Source: JABFXX01 sp964419605 (GTDB lineage Bacteria > Myxococcota_A > Polyangia > Haliangiales > Haliangiaceae). From it: DNA of 64,000 nt. Positions 25,957-33,649 of the stretch are shown here, piece after piece; positions within the stretch are counted from its first letter, which is position 1; each line of letters starts with the position of its first letter. The stretch is taken from positions 4,897 through 68,896 of the forward strand of contig CAYQQM010000018.1 of the NCBI GenBank assembly GCA_964419605.1, read 5' to 3'. The position numbers and the translations under genes were made by a program. Under the pieces are notes generated by a model that saw only the letters and a program-made list of their open reading frames with translations, was not told where the DNA came from and searched no databases.

Positions 25957-27265
25957 CCGTATACCGGCATTCGCTCGCAGCCAGCGATTGGCGACGATTG
26001 AGGAATTGACCGCGAGGGCCAAGCAGTTCCTTCATGAAGGTACGGTGCTGCGATTTATGGAGATCGTCGTCGAATTCGGCCGCCACGTCGCACAGAGCGA
26101 GACGACCTGGGCAGCGCTGCGCGGGGTTGCCGAGGAACTTTCTCCCCTTGTCTGCGCTCAACAGACGAAGCTACAAGGTTGGACTGCGGCGCTTTCTTGG
26201 GCCAGTGTCTCGGACGAAGCCGACGCATGTGATGTTGTCGAGAGGCGAAGCGAGCTAGAGCTTGCGCGTACCTGGTTCCGCGACACACCTGCCGGCGAAC
26301 TGTTCGACCACATGGAAACCGATAGTTACGATGACGCCCAATACAAGGCGCTTGCGATCGAGTACTTCATGGAGGCTCCACCATGGGCCCCGATGTCACA
26401 CACCTGGTGGGTGCGCAGGCTGCCATCGCGCGCCCCCGGCGCAACACCTCCCATGGACGAAGCGGGGACCGCAGACAGCCGACCGCCGCGTTGGATCTCG
26501 ATCCCAGCAGGAACAATCCGCACTGGGCTGACTGCCGATGAAGCAGCGCAACTCGCCGCCGCGTGCGCCGATGCAACGATGCGCTGGGTACTCAGCGGAA
26601 ATGACCCAAAGGTTTCAGCTACCGATATCGCCTGTGCGGAGTGGCGCGGCGGAAATGCAAGCTATCTCGAACCACTGCTGCGCGCAGCCTTTCCCGTGGC
26701 GGAGCACAGCTATGCGGCGTTTTCGATTCGGTCAACTCCGGTGACCAATGCTGAGTACGCTGCCTACGTAGAAGCAACCGGGGCGAGGCGACCGGCCACC
26801 TTGGACATTGGCCCGCACGCGGCGAACCATGCAGTGCGCGGCGTCTCTCATGACGAGGCAGAAACGTACGCCCGATGGGCTGGTGCAGCTCTCCCAACGG
26901 AGCACGAGTGGGAGCGGGCCGCTCGCGGTCCCAAAAACCACCTGTTTCCGTGGGGCGACGAACTCGGTGACCACCGAGCCTGGATGATGACGCACAATTG
27001 GGCCGTCGGCTCCAACCCGGAGCTCACTAGCACGGAAGGCATCGATGACCTCCTCACCGAGTTCTGGGAATGGACGTCCTCGTCGATTACCGCCGATCCA
27101 ACTGCACTGGCGGCACTCGCTGAACTGTACTACGTGATTGATTCGAGAGGTTGGGTGGTACGCGGCGGTAGCGGCGCGCAAGTCGCTCCATGTAGCGTGG
27201 CAACGAACGGCGTCTCACGAGGAGCGTACGCCATCGACACCCAGTTCCGGCTCGTACGGCGGTGA
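25946..27265 (+). CDS. two-domain protein: shared N-terminal 'A' domain plus FGE-sulfatase (SUMF1)-like domain
   Basis: 439 residues from a GTG at 25946 that overlaps the end of the DUF4157 gene; a GGAAAAAAGA purine run precedes it, and a TTG at 25988 is the alternative. Residues about 17-126 form a helical domain (IEELTARAKQFL, SPLVCAQ, LELARTWFRDTPAGELF) also found at the start of the next gene. Residues about 184-439 are a formylglycine-generating-enzyme/C-type-lectin-like fold: FSIRSTPVTNAEYAAYVEA, RGVSHDEAETYARWAGA, LPTEHEWERAARG, FPWGDE and the closing VVRGGSG...FRLVRR. The catalytic cysteine pair of true FGE is not evident; only one Cys (APCSVATN) lies in that stretch. A binding role is therefore more likely than catalysis. 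It is embedded between two copies of the putative toxin module, so it may be an immunity, adaptor or effector component. Confidence 0.75.
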   Translation: MACNRIPAFARSQRLATIEELTARAKQFLHEGTVLRFMEIVVEFGRHVAQSETTWAALRGVAEELSPLVCAQQTKLQGWTAALSWASVSDEADACDVVERRSELELARTWFRDTPAGELFDHMETDSYDDAQYKALAIEYFMEAPPWAPMSHTWWVRRLPSRAPGATPPMDEAGTADSRPPRWISIPAGTIRTGLTADEAAQLAAACADATMRWVLSGNDPKVSATDIACAEWRGGNASYLEPLLRAAFPVAEHSYAAFSIRSTPVTNAEYAAYVEATGARRPATLDIGPHAANHAVRGVSHDEAETYARWAGAALPTEHEWERAARGPKNHLFPWGDELGDHRAWMMTHNWAVGSNPELTSTEGIDDLLTEFWEWTSSSITADPTALAALAELYYVIDSRGWVVRGGSGAQVAPCSVATNGVSRGAYAIDTQFRLVRR

Positions 27266-27315
27266 TGCGCATCGACTGCGCCAAGTGCATATTTTCATCT
27301 CCAGGACCCGAAAGC

Positions 27316-28197
27316 ATGGCGACTACCTCGATAGAGCAGCTGATAGCGGACGCCAAACAGGTTCTTCAGAAGCGGCCTTTTGCGCTGTTTATGGAGATCC
27401 TCACGCGTCTCCGCTACCAAGTCGCACAAGACGCAACAGCGTGGACGGCGCTGCACCGTGCTGCCAATGATCTCTCGCCCCTGGTTTGTGCAAGACACGA
27501 GGGGCTGTTTGCGTGGCAACACCCACTGACAACGAGGACCGACGGGGAAGAAGTCAAGATCGCCGACGCGTCCGAACGCCAGGCCCAACTCGAGCTTGCG
27601 TGTGAGTGGTTCCGTGGAACTCCCGCCGGCGAATTATTCGAGGCCGCACAGCAAGCCCTCGCCAAATACCTAGCGAGGTTTGAGCCGGAGGAACTCACTG
27701 AGCCGGAGAAGCTCGAAGCTGTTGCCTTCGAAAAGGCGCTCGCAGAAATTGCTCTCGGCACGCACCGCGCGGATGGCACGAAGCGCACAGTCGGAACCGA
27801 TCGAGTCGATGCTGCGTACAAGGCTAACCTCGATGCACAGGTCGGCGAATTTGCGCCCTCAACGATTCCAACCCGCGGCATTCCCGAAGCAGAGCTTGTG
27901 GGATACCTGAAGGCCAACGCCGGAACTCTGAACTTCGCAGATCCGTACAACGCTGCGTCTCAAGCGCATAGGTACGCAACGCGTCTGCCATCGCCTCCCG
28001 CCCAGGCCGATGAGCTGGTTACCTACGTGCGCGCAGCGCGTGAGGTCATCAAGAACAGCGAAGGAAGCGTAGTGCCGGAGCAGCGCCCAGGCACTCGCAG
28101 TGCATATTTCCGGAACAGTGACGGCGACTTGGCGATCGTCTTCATCGACGCATCTGGCGACGCCAACCTCTCTACGTTCATTCCTGGCGAGTCCTAG
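27316..28197 (+). CDS. chimeric protein: 'A' domain of the preceding gene joined to the toxin-like C-terminus of the DUF4157 gene
   Basis: 293 residues from the ATG at 27316 (AGGA 9 nt upstream; an earlier GTG/ATG at 27262/27265 overlapping the previous stop is possible). Residues about 5-115 match the N-terminus of the FGE-like protein (IEQLIADAKQ, LSPLVCA, LELACEWFRGTPAGELF). Residues about 132-293 match the last about 167 residues of the giant protein, from KLEAVAFEKAL through LNFADPYNAAS and VVPEQRPGTRSAYFR to DLAIVFIDASGDANLSTFIP. The His-rich cluster YHAHKHAMH of the giant protein reads SQAHRYATR here, so three of four histidines are gone. It could be a catalytically dead decoy, an orphan toxin cassette or a recombination reservoir for the giant's tip. 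Confidence 0.8.
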   Translation: MATTSIEQLIADAKQVLQKRPFALFMEILTRLRYQVAQDATAWTALHRAANDLSPLVCARHEGLFAWQHPLTTRTDGEEVKIADASERQAQLELACEWFRGTPAGELFEAAQQALAKYLARFEPEELTEPEKLEAVAFEKALAEIALGTHRADGTKRTVGTDRVDAAYKANLDAQVGEFAPSTIPTRGIPEAELVGYLKANAGTLNFADPYNAASQAHRYATRLPSPPAQADELVTYVRAAREVIKNSEGSVVPEQRPGTRSAYFRNSDGDLAIVFIDASGDANLSTFIPGES

Positions 28198-28218
28198 ATC
28201 TGTGAACGAAGGCTGGCC

Positions 28219-28458
28219 ATGAAGTGGACCACATGCTTTTTTGTTCGCGACCTAACGACTCGGCGAATCGTTCACCATGAGATCGAAGAGATCGACATGG
28301 CAGAAATGCCCGCCAATGAACGGGCCAGGTTTCAAAGTCAGCGAATTCGAGAACTTATGCAGCGATACGACCCAGACAAATTCGAAGTGTTTCTTCAAGG
28401 ATTCGACTCTCTCAAGTCGCTGTATAGTACGTGGCCACAGGTAGCTCCGAAGGATTGA
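28219..28458 (+). CDS. small protein, candidate immunity protein (79 aa)
   Basis: 79 residues, 21 bp behind the chimeric gene with GAAGG upstream of its ATG. It is acidic and predicted mixed alpha/beta: an N-terminal strand pair (CFFVRDLTTRRIVHHEI), a charged helix (ERARFQSQRIRELMQRYDP) and a C-terminal FLQGFDSLKSLYSTWP. No family is recognised with certainty. Its size, charge and position directly after a toxin-like C-terminus are what one expects of a cognate immunity protein, but this is inferred from context only. Confidence 0.6.
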   Translation: MKWTTCFFVRDLTTRRIVHHEIEEIDMAEMPANERARFQSQRIRELMQRYDPDKFEVFLQGFDSLKSLYSTWPQVAPKD

Positions 28459-28542
28459 CGTTTTAGCGGAGGAACTAACCCGCCGCAGGGCGACCGAGCA
28501 TGCCCGGCACAACGATCTCGACGCCAGCAAAGTGGCGGTAGA

Positions 28543-29106
28543 CTATAGCGGCGCAAAAATCGGCGCGAGCGGAATCGATACCTCAGCGAACGACGGAGTG
28601 GTCAGTAGCGAAGATCGGTCGAAGCGGCGAAACGGCGTCAGTCCCTGGTCATCGAGACGGAAAATTTCGACCGAACCGACTTCGGGGGTAACGAGCCAAT
28701 ACTCGGGGACGCCGTGGCGCGCGTACGCGAATCGTTTCATGTATTCGTCGCGTTCACCAGATGTCGGCGAGACGATCTCTACCACAACGTCTGGAGCGCC
28801 CTCGATGCCTCGCTTCGATATGGCATCGCGTCGCGACGATCGGACGATGGCCAAGTCGGGCTGAACCACAGTATGCGGCCCCAGAATGACGTCGGTTGGG
28901 GCGTTAAATACCCACGCCAGCCGTGCTTCTTCCAGGGCGCGCATCAACGCGTATTGCAGGCGTCGCGACACGGTCTGGTGCACGGATCCGGGTGCTGGTG
29001 ACACAAAAAAGTCCCCTTCGATCAGTTCATGAATCTGACCATCTTCCGGAAGGCACGCATACTCGCGATACGTATACGGAATGCGGACTGGCTGCACGCC
29101 GTTCAT
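28543..29106 (-). CDS. Uma2-family (DUF820) PD-(D/E)XK nuclease-like protein
   Basis: 187 residues. Motifs: YREYACLPEDGQIHELIEGD (N-terminal region), VVQPDLAIV (the D of PD-(D/E)XK), VVVEIVSPTSG (ExV core) and MKRFAYARHGVPEYWLV. These define the Uma2 family, which is expanded in cyanobacteria and myxobacteria and has a restriction-endonuclease fold; its biological role is unsettled. It lies convergent to the putative toxin locus, 84 bp from the small protein. A second member is at 62721-63302. Confidence 0.85.
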   Translation of the reverse strand: MNGVQPVRIPYTYREYACLPEDGQIHELIEGDFFVSPAPGSVHQTVSRRLQYALMRALEEARLAWVFNAPTDVILGPHTVVQPDLAIVRSSRRDAISKRGIEGAPDVVVEIVSPTSGERDEYMKRFAYARHGVPEYWLVTPEVGSVEIFRLDDQGLTPFRRFDRSSLLTTPSFAEVSIPLAPIFAPL

Positions 29107-29130
29107 GGGAACAGCGTACCATGTGGCCCG

Positions 29131-29541
29131 TTAATTGGCTTCCATGCCGTAGGTGAACGACGTTTCGTAGGGCCGCGGCAGCGTCGGAAAGCTGGTGTCC
29201 GTCACAAGTTTCGTCGCACAATCGACGACCGAGGTCGCCTGAATGTCGGTCTTGATTACACCGACGTGTATCGCACGACCCTCGGTTCCGACTCGGATCT
29301 CAAAGGTAATGCGGCCGCGGGTTCCGTGTTTGACCTCACCGTTTTCCGTAGCGATGGCCAGGCAGTGCGACACTTGGGTGCCACGCCGTTTCAGACTCTG
29401 CGTGACTTCGTCCATTTTTTCGGGCGGAATAATCTCGGTACCCTGGCGGCTTTCGTCACCCGGATCGGAGGACGTAGGTTGCGGAGTGTGACCGCCGCAC
29501 GCGGCCAGCGCTATCACCACCCAAAGAGCTTTCTTCGTCAT
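29131..29541 (-). CDS. lipoprotein with AgmX/PglI-type C-terminal domain
   Basis: 136 residues. Type II signal peptide MTKKALWVVIALAACGG (lipobox LAAC). After a short Pro/Ser-rich linker, the rest is one small domain with VSHCLAIATENGEVKHG...RITFEIRVGTEGRA and VVDCATKLV, the paired-Cys pattern of the AgmX/PglI C-terminal (TonB-C-like) family. Periplasmic, outer-membrane anchored. It starts 3 nt after the acyl-CoA dehydrogenase stop, so it is co-transcribed with the fatty-acid operon, which is an odd partner for a lipoprotein. Confidence 0.75.
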   Translation of the reverse strand: MTKKALWVVIALAACGGHTPQPTSSDPGDESRQGTEIIPPEKMDEVTQSLKRRGTQVSHCLAIATENGEVKHGTRGRITFEIRVGTEGRAIHVGVIKTDIQATSVVDCATKLVTDTSFPTLPRPYETSFTYGMEAN

Positions 29542-29544
29542 TTA

Positions 29545-30690
29545 TCATCCCCCTTTTGCTACATAACCAGCGATTACTAGCCGTTGGATCTCGCTCGTCC
29601 CCTCGTAGATTTCGGTAATTTTGGCGTCGCGGAAATGGCGCTCCACCGGAAACTCGGTCACATAGCCATTGCCGCCAAAAACCTGGATGGCCTCACGCGC
29701 GACGCGGTTTGCAACATCGCTGGCGTACAGCTTAGCCATGGCCGCTTGCTTTCCGTACGGCAGATGGTGGTCTTTGTGGTGAGCCGCCCGCAGAGTCAGC
29801 AGGCGCGCCGCGTCGATTTCAGTCGCCATGTCAGCGAGCTTACATGCGATCGCTTGATGCTCAGCAATAGGCTTGCCCATAGTGCGTCTCTGCTTCGCGT
29901 ACTCTAGCGCATCTTCAAAGGCGGCTCGCGCAATTCCGACCGCTTGCGCAGCGATACCGATACGACCCCCGTCGAGGGTCGACATTGCCACCTTGAACCC
30001 GCCCCCAACTTCGCCGAGAACAGCATCGCCGGGAAGACGTACGTCGTCGAGGTAAATCTGCGACGACTTCGAACCTCGAATCCCCAACTTGTCGTCCGGC
30101 GGACCGCAGCGAACGCCGACGGCCCGCATCGGCAGTATGAACGCGGTGATGCCTTTGTGGCCGAGTCCGGGTTCGGTCATGGCGAACAGCACGCAAACAT
30201 CGGCAACCGGTCCGTTGGTAATCCAGTTCTTGGTGCCTGAAATGATCCAATCCGCGCCGTCCCGAGTCGCGGTGGTTTTCTGCGCTGCGGCGTCTGATCC
30301 AGCCTCTGGCTCGGACAGTGCAAAACACCCCAACAACTGACCTGCGGCGAGCGGCGACAACCACTGCTGATGTTGCGCGGAAGTACCAAAGCGCAAGATC
30401 GGATCGCAAACCAGCGAGTTGTTCACCGACATAATAACGCCCGTAGAAGCGCACGCTCGACTCACTTCTTCGACGGCAAGGGCGTATGAAACGTGATCAA
30501 ATCCCGCACCGCCGTGCGAATCCGGAACCGCCATGCCGAGAAACCCCAACTCCGCCATGCGTTTCACAAGTTCGGCCGGGTATCGGTGCTCGCGATCGAT
30601 CGCCGCCGCTTTGGGCAGCACATCCTTTTGAGCGAACTCACGCGCGGTTTCTTGAACGGCGCGCTGGTCGTCAGTGAGTGTGAAATTCAA
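29545..30690 (-). CDS. acyl-CoA dehydrogenase (second copy)
   Basis: 381 residues. The start is a TTG (30688-30690) 1 nt after the enoyl-CoA hydratase stop, with a strong AAGGGG 7-8 nt upstream; no ATG fits. Motifs: FALSEPEAGSDAAA, TKNWITNGPVAD, DDKLGIRGSKSS, RRTMGKPIAEHQA, QVFGGNGYVTEFPVER and IYEGTSEIQR with the catalytic Glu. It resembles butyryl-CoA/short-chain acyl-CoA dehydrogenases. It works with the three genes upstream, which encode the other beta-oxidation steps. It is only moderately similar to the copy at 18355-19524 and is not a recent duplicate. Confidence 0.93.
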   Translation of the reverse strand: MNFTLTDDQRAVQETAREFAQKDVLPKAAAIDREHRYPAELVKRMAELGFLGMAVPDSHGGAGFDHVSYALAVEEVSRACASTGVIMSVNNSLVCDPILRFGTSAQHQQWLSPLAAGQLLGCFALSEPEAGSDAAAQKTTATRDGADWIISGTKNWITNGPVADVCVLFAMTEPGLGHKGITAFILPMRAVGVRCGPPDDKLGIRGSKSSQIYLDDVRLPGDAVLGEVGGGFKVAMSTLDGGRIGIAAQAVGIARAAFEDALEYAKQRRTMGKPIAEHQAIACKLADMATEIDAARLLTLRAAHHKDHHLPYGKQAAMAKLYASDVANRVAREAIQVFGGNGYVTEFPVERHFRDAKITEIYEGTSEIQRLVIAGYVAKGG

Positions 30691-30691
30691 C

Positions 30692-31498
30692 TTATTGCCC
30701 CTTGAACGTCGCGACCTGACGCGGTTTGGCGAGAAACGCCGTCATGCCATGGCGCTGATCTTCCGTCGCAAACATCATACCGAAACTGCGGCGCTCGAGC
30801 GCAAGCGCTGCGTCAAGAGGCATCGACTGCCCGAGGTGAATCAACCGCTTGACCTCGGCCACGGCCAGGGGGGCATTGTTCGCGATGCGCGCCGCAGCGG
30901 CTACCGCGGCGGCCATCAACTCCGGACCAGAAGCCACGGCATCGACGAGGCCAATGCGAAGCGCATCGCCCGCGGAAATCGCCTCTCCGGTCATGCATAA
31001 CTCCTTGGCCTTTGCGACACCGACTCGGCGTGCGAGTCGCTGGGTGCCGCCAAAGCCCGGAATCACGCCGAGTTTCACTTCAGGCTGCCCAAATTGCGCC
31101 GCCTCTGCGGCATAGATGAAATCGCACGCCAAAGCCAGCTCACATCCACCGCCAAACGCAACGCCGTTGACCGCTGCGATCCAAGGCTTCGCCGACGCCT
31201 CAATGGCAGCTGCGAGCCGACCGCCGTGTTCCGCCATGGCGCTGGCCTGGCGCGGCGTCATCGCTGCCATCTCGGAAATATCCGCGCCCGCTACAAACGC
31301 CTTGCCGCCCGCGCCGGTCAGCACCACCACCCTCACTTCACCGTTGGCCTCCAGAGCGCCAACCGCTGCGATAAGCTCGGAGATCACCTGCTGCGACAAT
31401 GCGTTGCGCTGGGCCTCGCGCTGAATGGTTACAATGGCAATGCGCGGCTCTTCCGGGCTGGGCGCCACGGATAGCGTTTCGAAGGTTGGATACGTCAT
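30692..31498 (-). CDS. enoyl-CoA hydratase/crotonase
   Basis: 268 residues from the ATG at 31496-31498 with GAGGAG upstream; the longer open frame upstream is not family-like. Crotonase motifs: AFVAGADISEM (oxyanion hole), NGVAFGGGCELALACDF with the first catalytic Glu region, and QPEVKLGVIPGFGGTQRL. It hydrates 2-enoyl-CoA to 3-hydroxyacyl-CoA. Third gene of the thiolase/dehydrogenase/hydratase/acyl-CoA dehydrogenase operon, 20 bp behind the 3-hydroxyacyl-CoA dehydrogenase. Confidence 0.93.
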   Translation of the reverse strand: MTYPTFETLSVAPSPEEPRIAIVTIQREAQRNALSQQVISELIAAVGALEANGEVRVVVLTGAGGKAFVAGADISEMAAMTPRQASAMAEHGGRLAAAIEASAKPWIAAVNGVAFGGGCELALACDFIYAAEAAQFGQPEVKLGVIPGFGGTQRLARRVGVAKAKELCMTGEAISAGDALRIGLVDAVASGPELMAAAVAAAARIANNAPLAVAEVKRLIHLGQSMPLDAALALERRSFGMMFATEDQRHGMTAFLAKPRQVATFKGQ

Positions 31499-31518
31499 CG
31501 CGAACTCCTCTAGAGGTA

Positions 31519-32412
31519 CTAGGCCTGGGTCGGCTTCTTGCCGCCCTGTGCATCGTACTCGTAAAACCCGCGCCCGACTTTCTTGCCGAGCCATCCCGCG
31601 GCAACATATTGGCGAAGCAGAGGGCAAGGTCGATATTTGTCGTCGCCGAGCTCGCGGTGAAGCACTTCGGCGATCGCCAAGCAGGTGTCGAGGCCGATCA
31701 GATCCGCAAGCTCAAGCGGCCCCATCGGATGGTTGAGCCCGAGCTTTACCCCGGTGTCGATGTCGCTCGCCGTGCCCAAACCTTCGTATAGGCCATAACA
31801 GGCTTCGTTCAGAAGCGGGATCAACATGCGGTTGACGATAAAGCCCGGAATGTCGCGCGCCTCGATGGTGGTCTTGCCAAACCGCCGCGCTAAGGCAACC
31901 ACCGTTGCACTGGTCGCGTCCGACGTGGGCAAGCCGCGCACGATCTCTACGAGCTTCATGATCGGTACCGGATTCATGAAGTGCATACCGATGACTCGAT
32001 CGGGCCGGCCCGAAGCAGAAGCGAGCTTGGTGATCGAAATTGACGACGTATTGGAAGCCAAGATCGCATCGTCGCGGCACACCTCGCCAAGACTCTTGAA
32101 AATCTCGAGTTTCATCGCCTCCTTCTCGGGCGCAGCCTCGATAACCACGTCGCAATCCGCGAAATCGCGATGCGCCGTGCCGGTCTTCAAGTGCGCGAGC
32201 GTGGCATCGCGGGCTGCGGCCTCCAACTTGCCGCGCTCGACCAGTCGGTCGAGCTGCTTCTTGATCTTGCCGATTCCCGCCTGGGCAAAATCTGGCGCCG
32301 CGTCCACGACGAGCACATCGATACCGGCTTGCGCAGCGACCTGCGCAATCCCTTGCCCCATTTGGCCCGCGCCCAAAACGCCCAGCTTTTTCACGGTGCG
32401 AGGTTCACTCAT
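31519..32412 (-). CDS. 3-hydroxybutyryl-CoA dehydrogenase
   Basis: 297 residues from the ATG at 32410-32412, which overlaps the thiolase stop (ATGA). N-terminal Rossmann domain with GVLGAGQMGQGIAQ, the SNTSS active-site Ser, GMHFMNPVPIMKLVE with the catalytic His, then the C-terminal helical domain (FIVNRMLIPLLNEA, GLNHPMGPLELADLIGLD). NAD-dependent oxidation of 3-hydroxyacyl-CoA; single-function PaaH/Hbd type, not the large FadB fusion. The length matches Hbd (about 280-300). Confidence 0.94.
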   Translation of the reverse strand: MSEPRTVKKLGVLGAGQMGQGIAQVAAQAGIDVLVVDAAPDFAQAGIGKIKKQLDRLVERGKLEAAARDATLAHLKTGTAHRDFADCDVVIEAAPEKEAMKLEIFKSLGEVCRDDAILASNTSSISITKLASASGRPDRVIGMHFMNPVPIMKLVEIVRGLPTSDATSATVVALARRFGKTTIEARDIPGFIVNRMLIPLLNEACYGLYEGLGTASDIDTGVKLGLNHPMGPLELADLIGLDTCLAIAEVLHRELGDDKYRPCPLLRQYVAAGWLGKKVGRGFYEYDAQGGKKPTQA

Positions 32413-33587
32413 GACGGGCGTTCCACCAGAAGGGCAATCCCTTCCCCCCCACCGATGCACAACGAAACGCCACCGGTCCTGGCGCCGCGCCCTGCCATCG
32501 CATGCACCAGGGTGACCAGGAGGCGGCACCCCGAAGCGCCGATCGGGTGCCCCAGTGCCACGGCGCCACCCCATACGTTAACTCGCTCCGGATCGAGTCC
32601 GAGAAGCTGATTATTTGCGATCGACACGACGGCAAACGCCTCGTTGATCTCCCACAAGTCCACAGCTCCGGCAGTCCAACCAACCTTGGCCAACGCGTTC
32701 GAAATCGCTTGTGCGGGTGCGGTTGTAAACCACTCGGGGGCCTGTGCGTGGTAGCCCCAGCTCACCAACTTCGCCAGCACCTTGCTGCCGCGCCGCTTTG
32801 CTTGCTCCGCCGACATCAGGACTACCGCCGCGGCCCCGTCATTGATCGACGAGGCATTGCCCGCGGTAATGGTTCCGTCTTTCTGAAATGCAGGGCGAAG
32901 CGATGGCAATTTCGAAACCGATCCTCGTGCAGGCTCTTCGTCATCGGAAACGCGAATCTCACGATCTCGGTCAGCAACCGCGACGGGCGCGATCTCAGCC
33001 TGAAATGCGCCGGCGCTTTGCGCCGCAAGGGCTCGTCGGTAACTCTCGCCGGCAAACTCGTCTTGTGCACTGCGCGAAATCTCTTGCTGTTTTGCACACA
33101 GCTCGGCGCAATTGCCCATATGTTGATTCGAATACGGGTCCCATAGCCCGTCGGTTATCATCGAGTCGATGGTATCAAGCCCGCCCATCTTCACGCCTTT
33201 GCGCAGGCCGCGAAGAACGTGTGGTGCATTCGACATCGATTCCATCCCCCCCGCGACGCCGACGTCAATGTCTCCGACCGCGATAGCACGCGCAACGCCG
33301 AGCACGGCTTCGAGCCCTGAACCACAAACCTTGTTCACCGTCACGCACGGAACGCTGTGGGGCACGCCGGCATAGATCGCGGCCTGGCGAGCGGGGGCCT
33401 GCCCCACTCCAGCCGAAAGCACCTGGCCCATGTGACATAGCTGCACCTCGTTCCCCTCCACGCCGGCCCGTTCCAACGCCGCCTGGATTGCCGCAGCCCC
33501 TAGTTTGGGCGCTGGCACCGACGCCAAGGAGCCGAGAAAACTGCCAATCGGGGTGCGCGCGGCCCCCACAATCACGACGTCCCGCAT
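32409..33587 (-). CDS. acetyl-CoA acetyltransferase (thiolase)
   Basis: 392 residues, full-length thiolase. Active-site Cys in VNKVCGSGLEAV, MGGN-equivalent GGMESMSNAPH, His in VALGHPIGASGCR and the second Cys in LCIGGGEG. It condenses two acetyl-CoA or cleaves 3-ketoacyl-CoA. First gene of the operon with 3-hydroxyacyl-CoA dehydrogenase, enoyl-CoA hydratase and acyl-CoA dehydrogenase. The set gives a complete four-step C4 or beta-oxidation cycle. The cysteine desulfurase gene ends 62 bp upstream on the same strand. Confidence 0.94.
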   Translation of the reverse strand: MRDVVIVGAARTPIGSFLGSLASVPAPKLGAAAIQAALERAGVEGNEVQLCHMGQVLSAGVGQAPARQAAIYAGVPHSVPCVTVNKVCGSGLEAVLGVARAIAVGDIDVGVAGGMESMSNAPHVLRGLRKGVKMGGLDTIDSMITDGLWDPYSNQHMGNCAELCAKQQEISRSAQDEFAGESYRRALAAQSAGAFQAEIAPVAVADRDREIRVSDDEEPARGSVSKLPSLRPAFQKDGTITAGNASSINDGAAAVVLMSAEQAKRRGSKVLAKLVSWGYHAQAPEWFTTAPAQAISNALAKVGWTAGAVDLWEINEAFAVVSIANNQLLGLDPERVNVWGGAVALGHPIGASGCRLLVTLVHAMAGRGARTGGVSLCIGGGEGIALLVERPS

Positions 33588-33649
33588 CGTTACGGCTTAC
33601 CGCGGCGCCGCGAACCCCGTCAACTGCCCCGATCTGAAGCGCGCCACAT

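Noticed and set aside
19741..28458. A complete extracellular contractile injection system
   Set aside because: No sheath, tube, baseplate, spike or AAA+ ATPase gene is in the window; only a DUF4157 cargo-like protein is present.
30692..31627. Longer start for the enoyl-CoA hydratase at 31627
   Set aside because: The extra 43 residues overlap the dehydrogenase end and are not crotonase-like; GAGGAG precedes the ATG at 31498.
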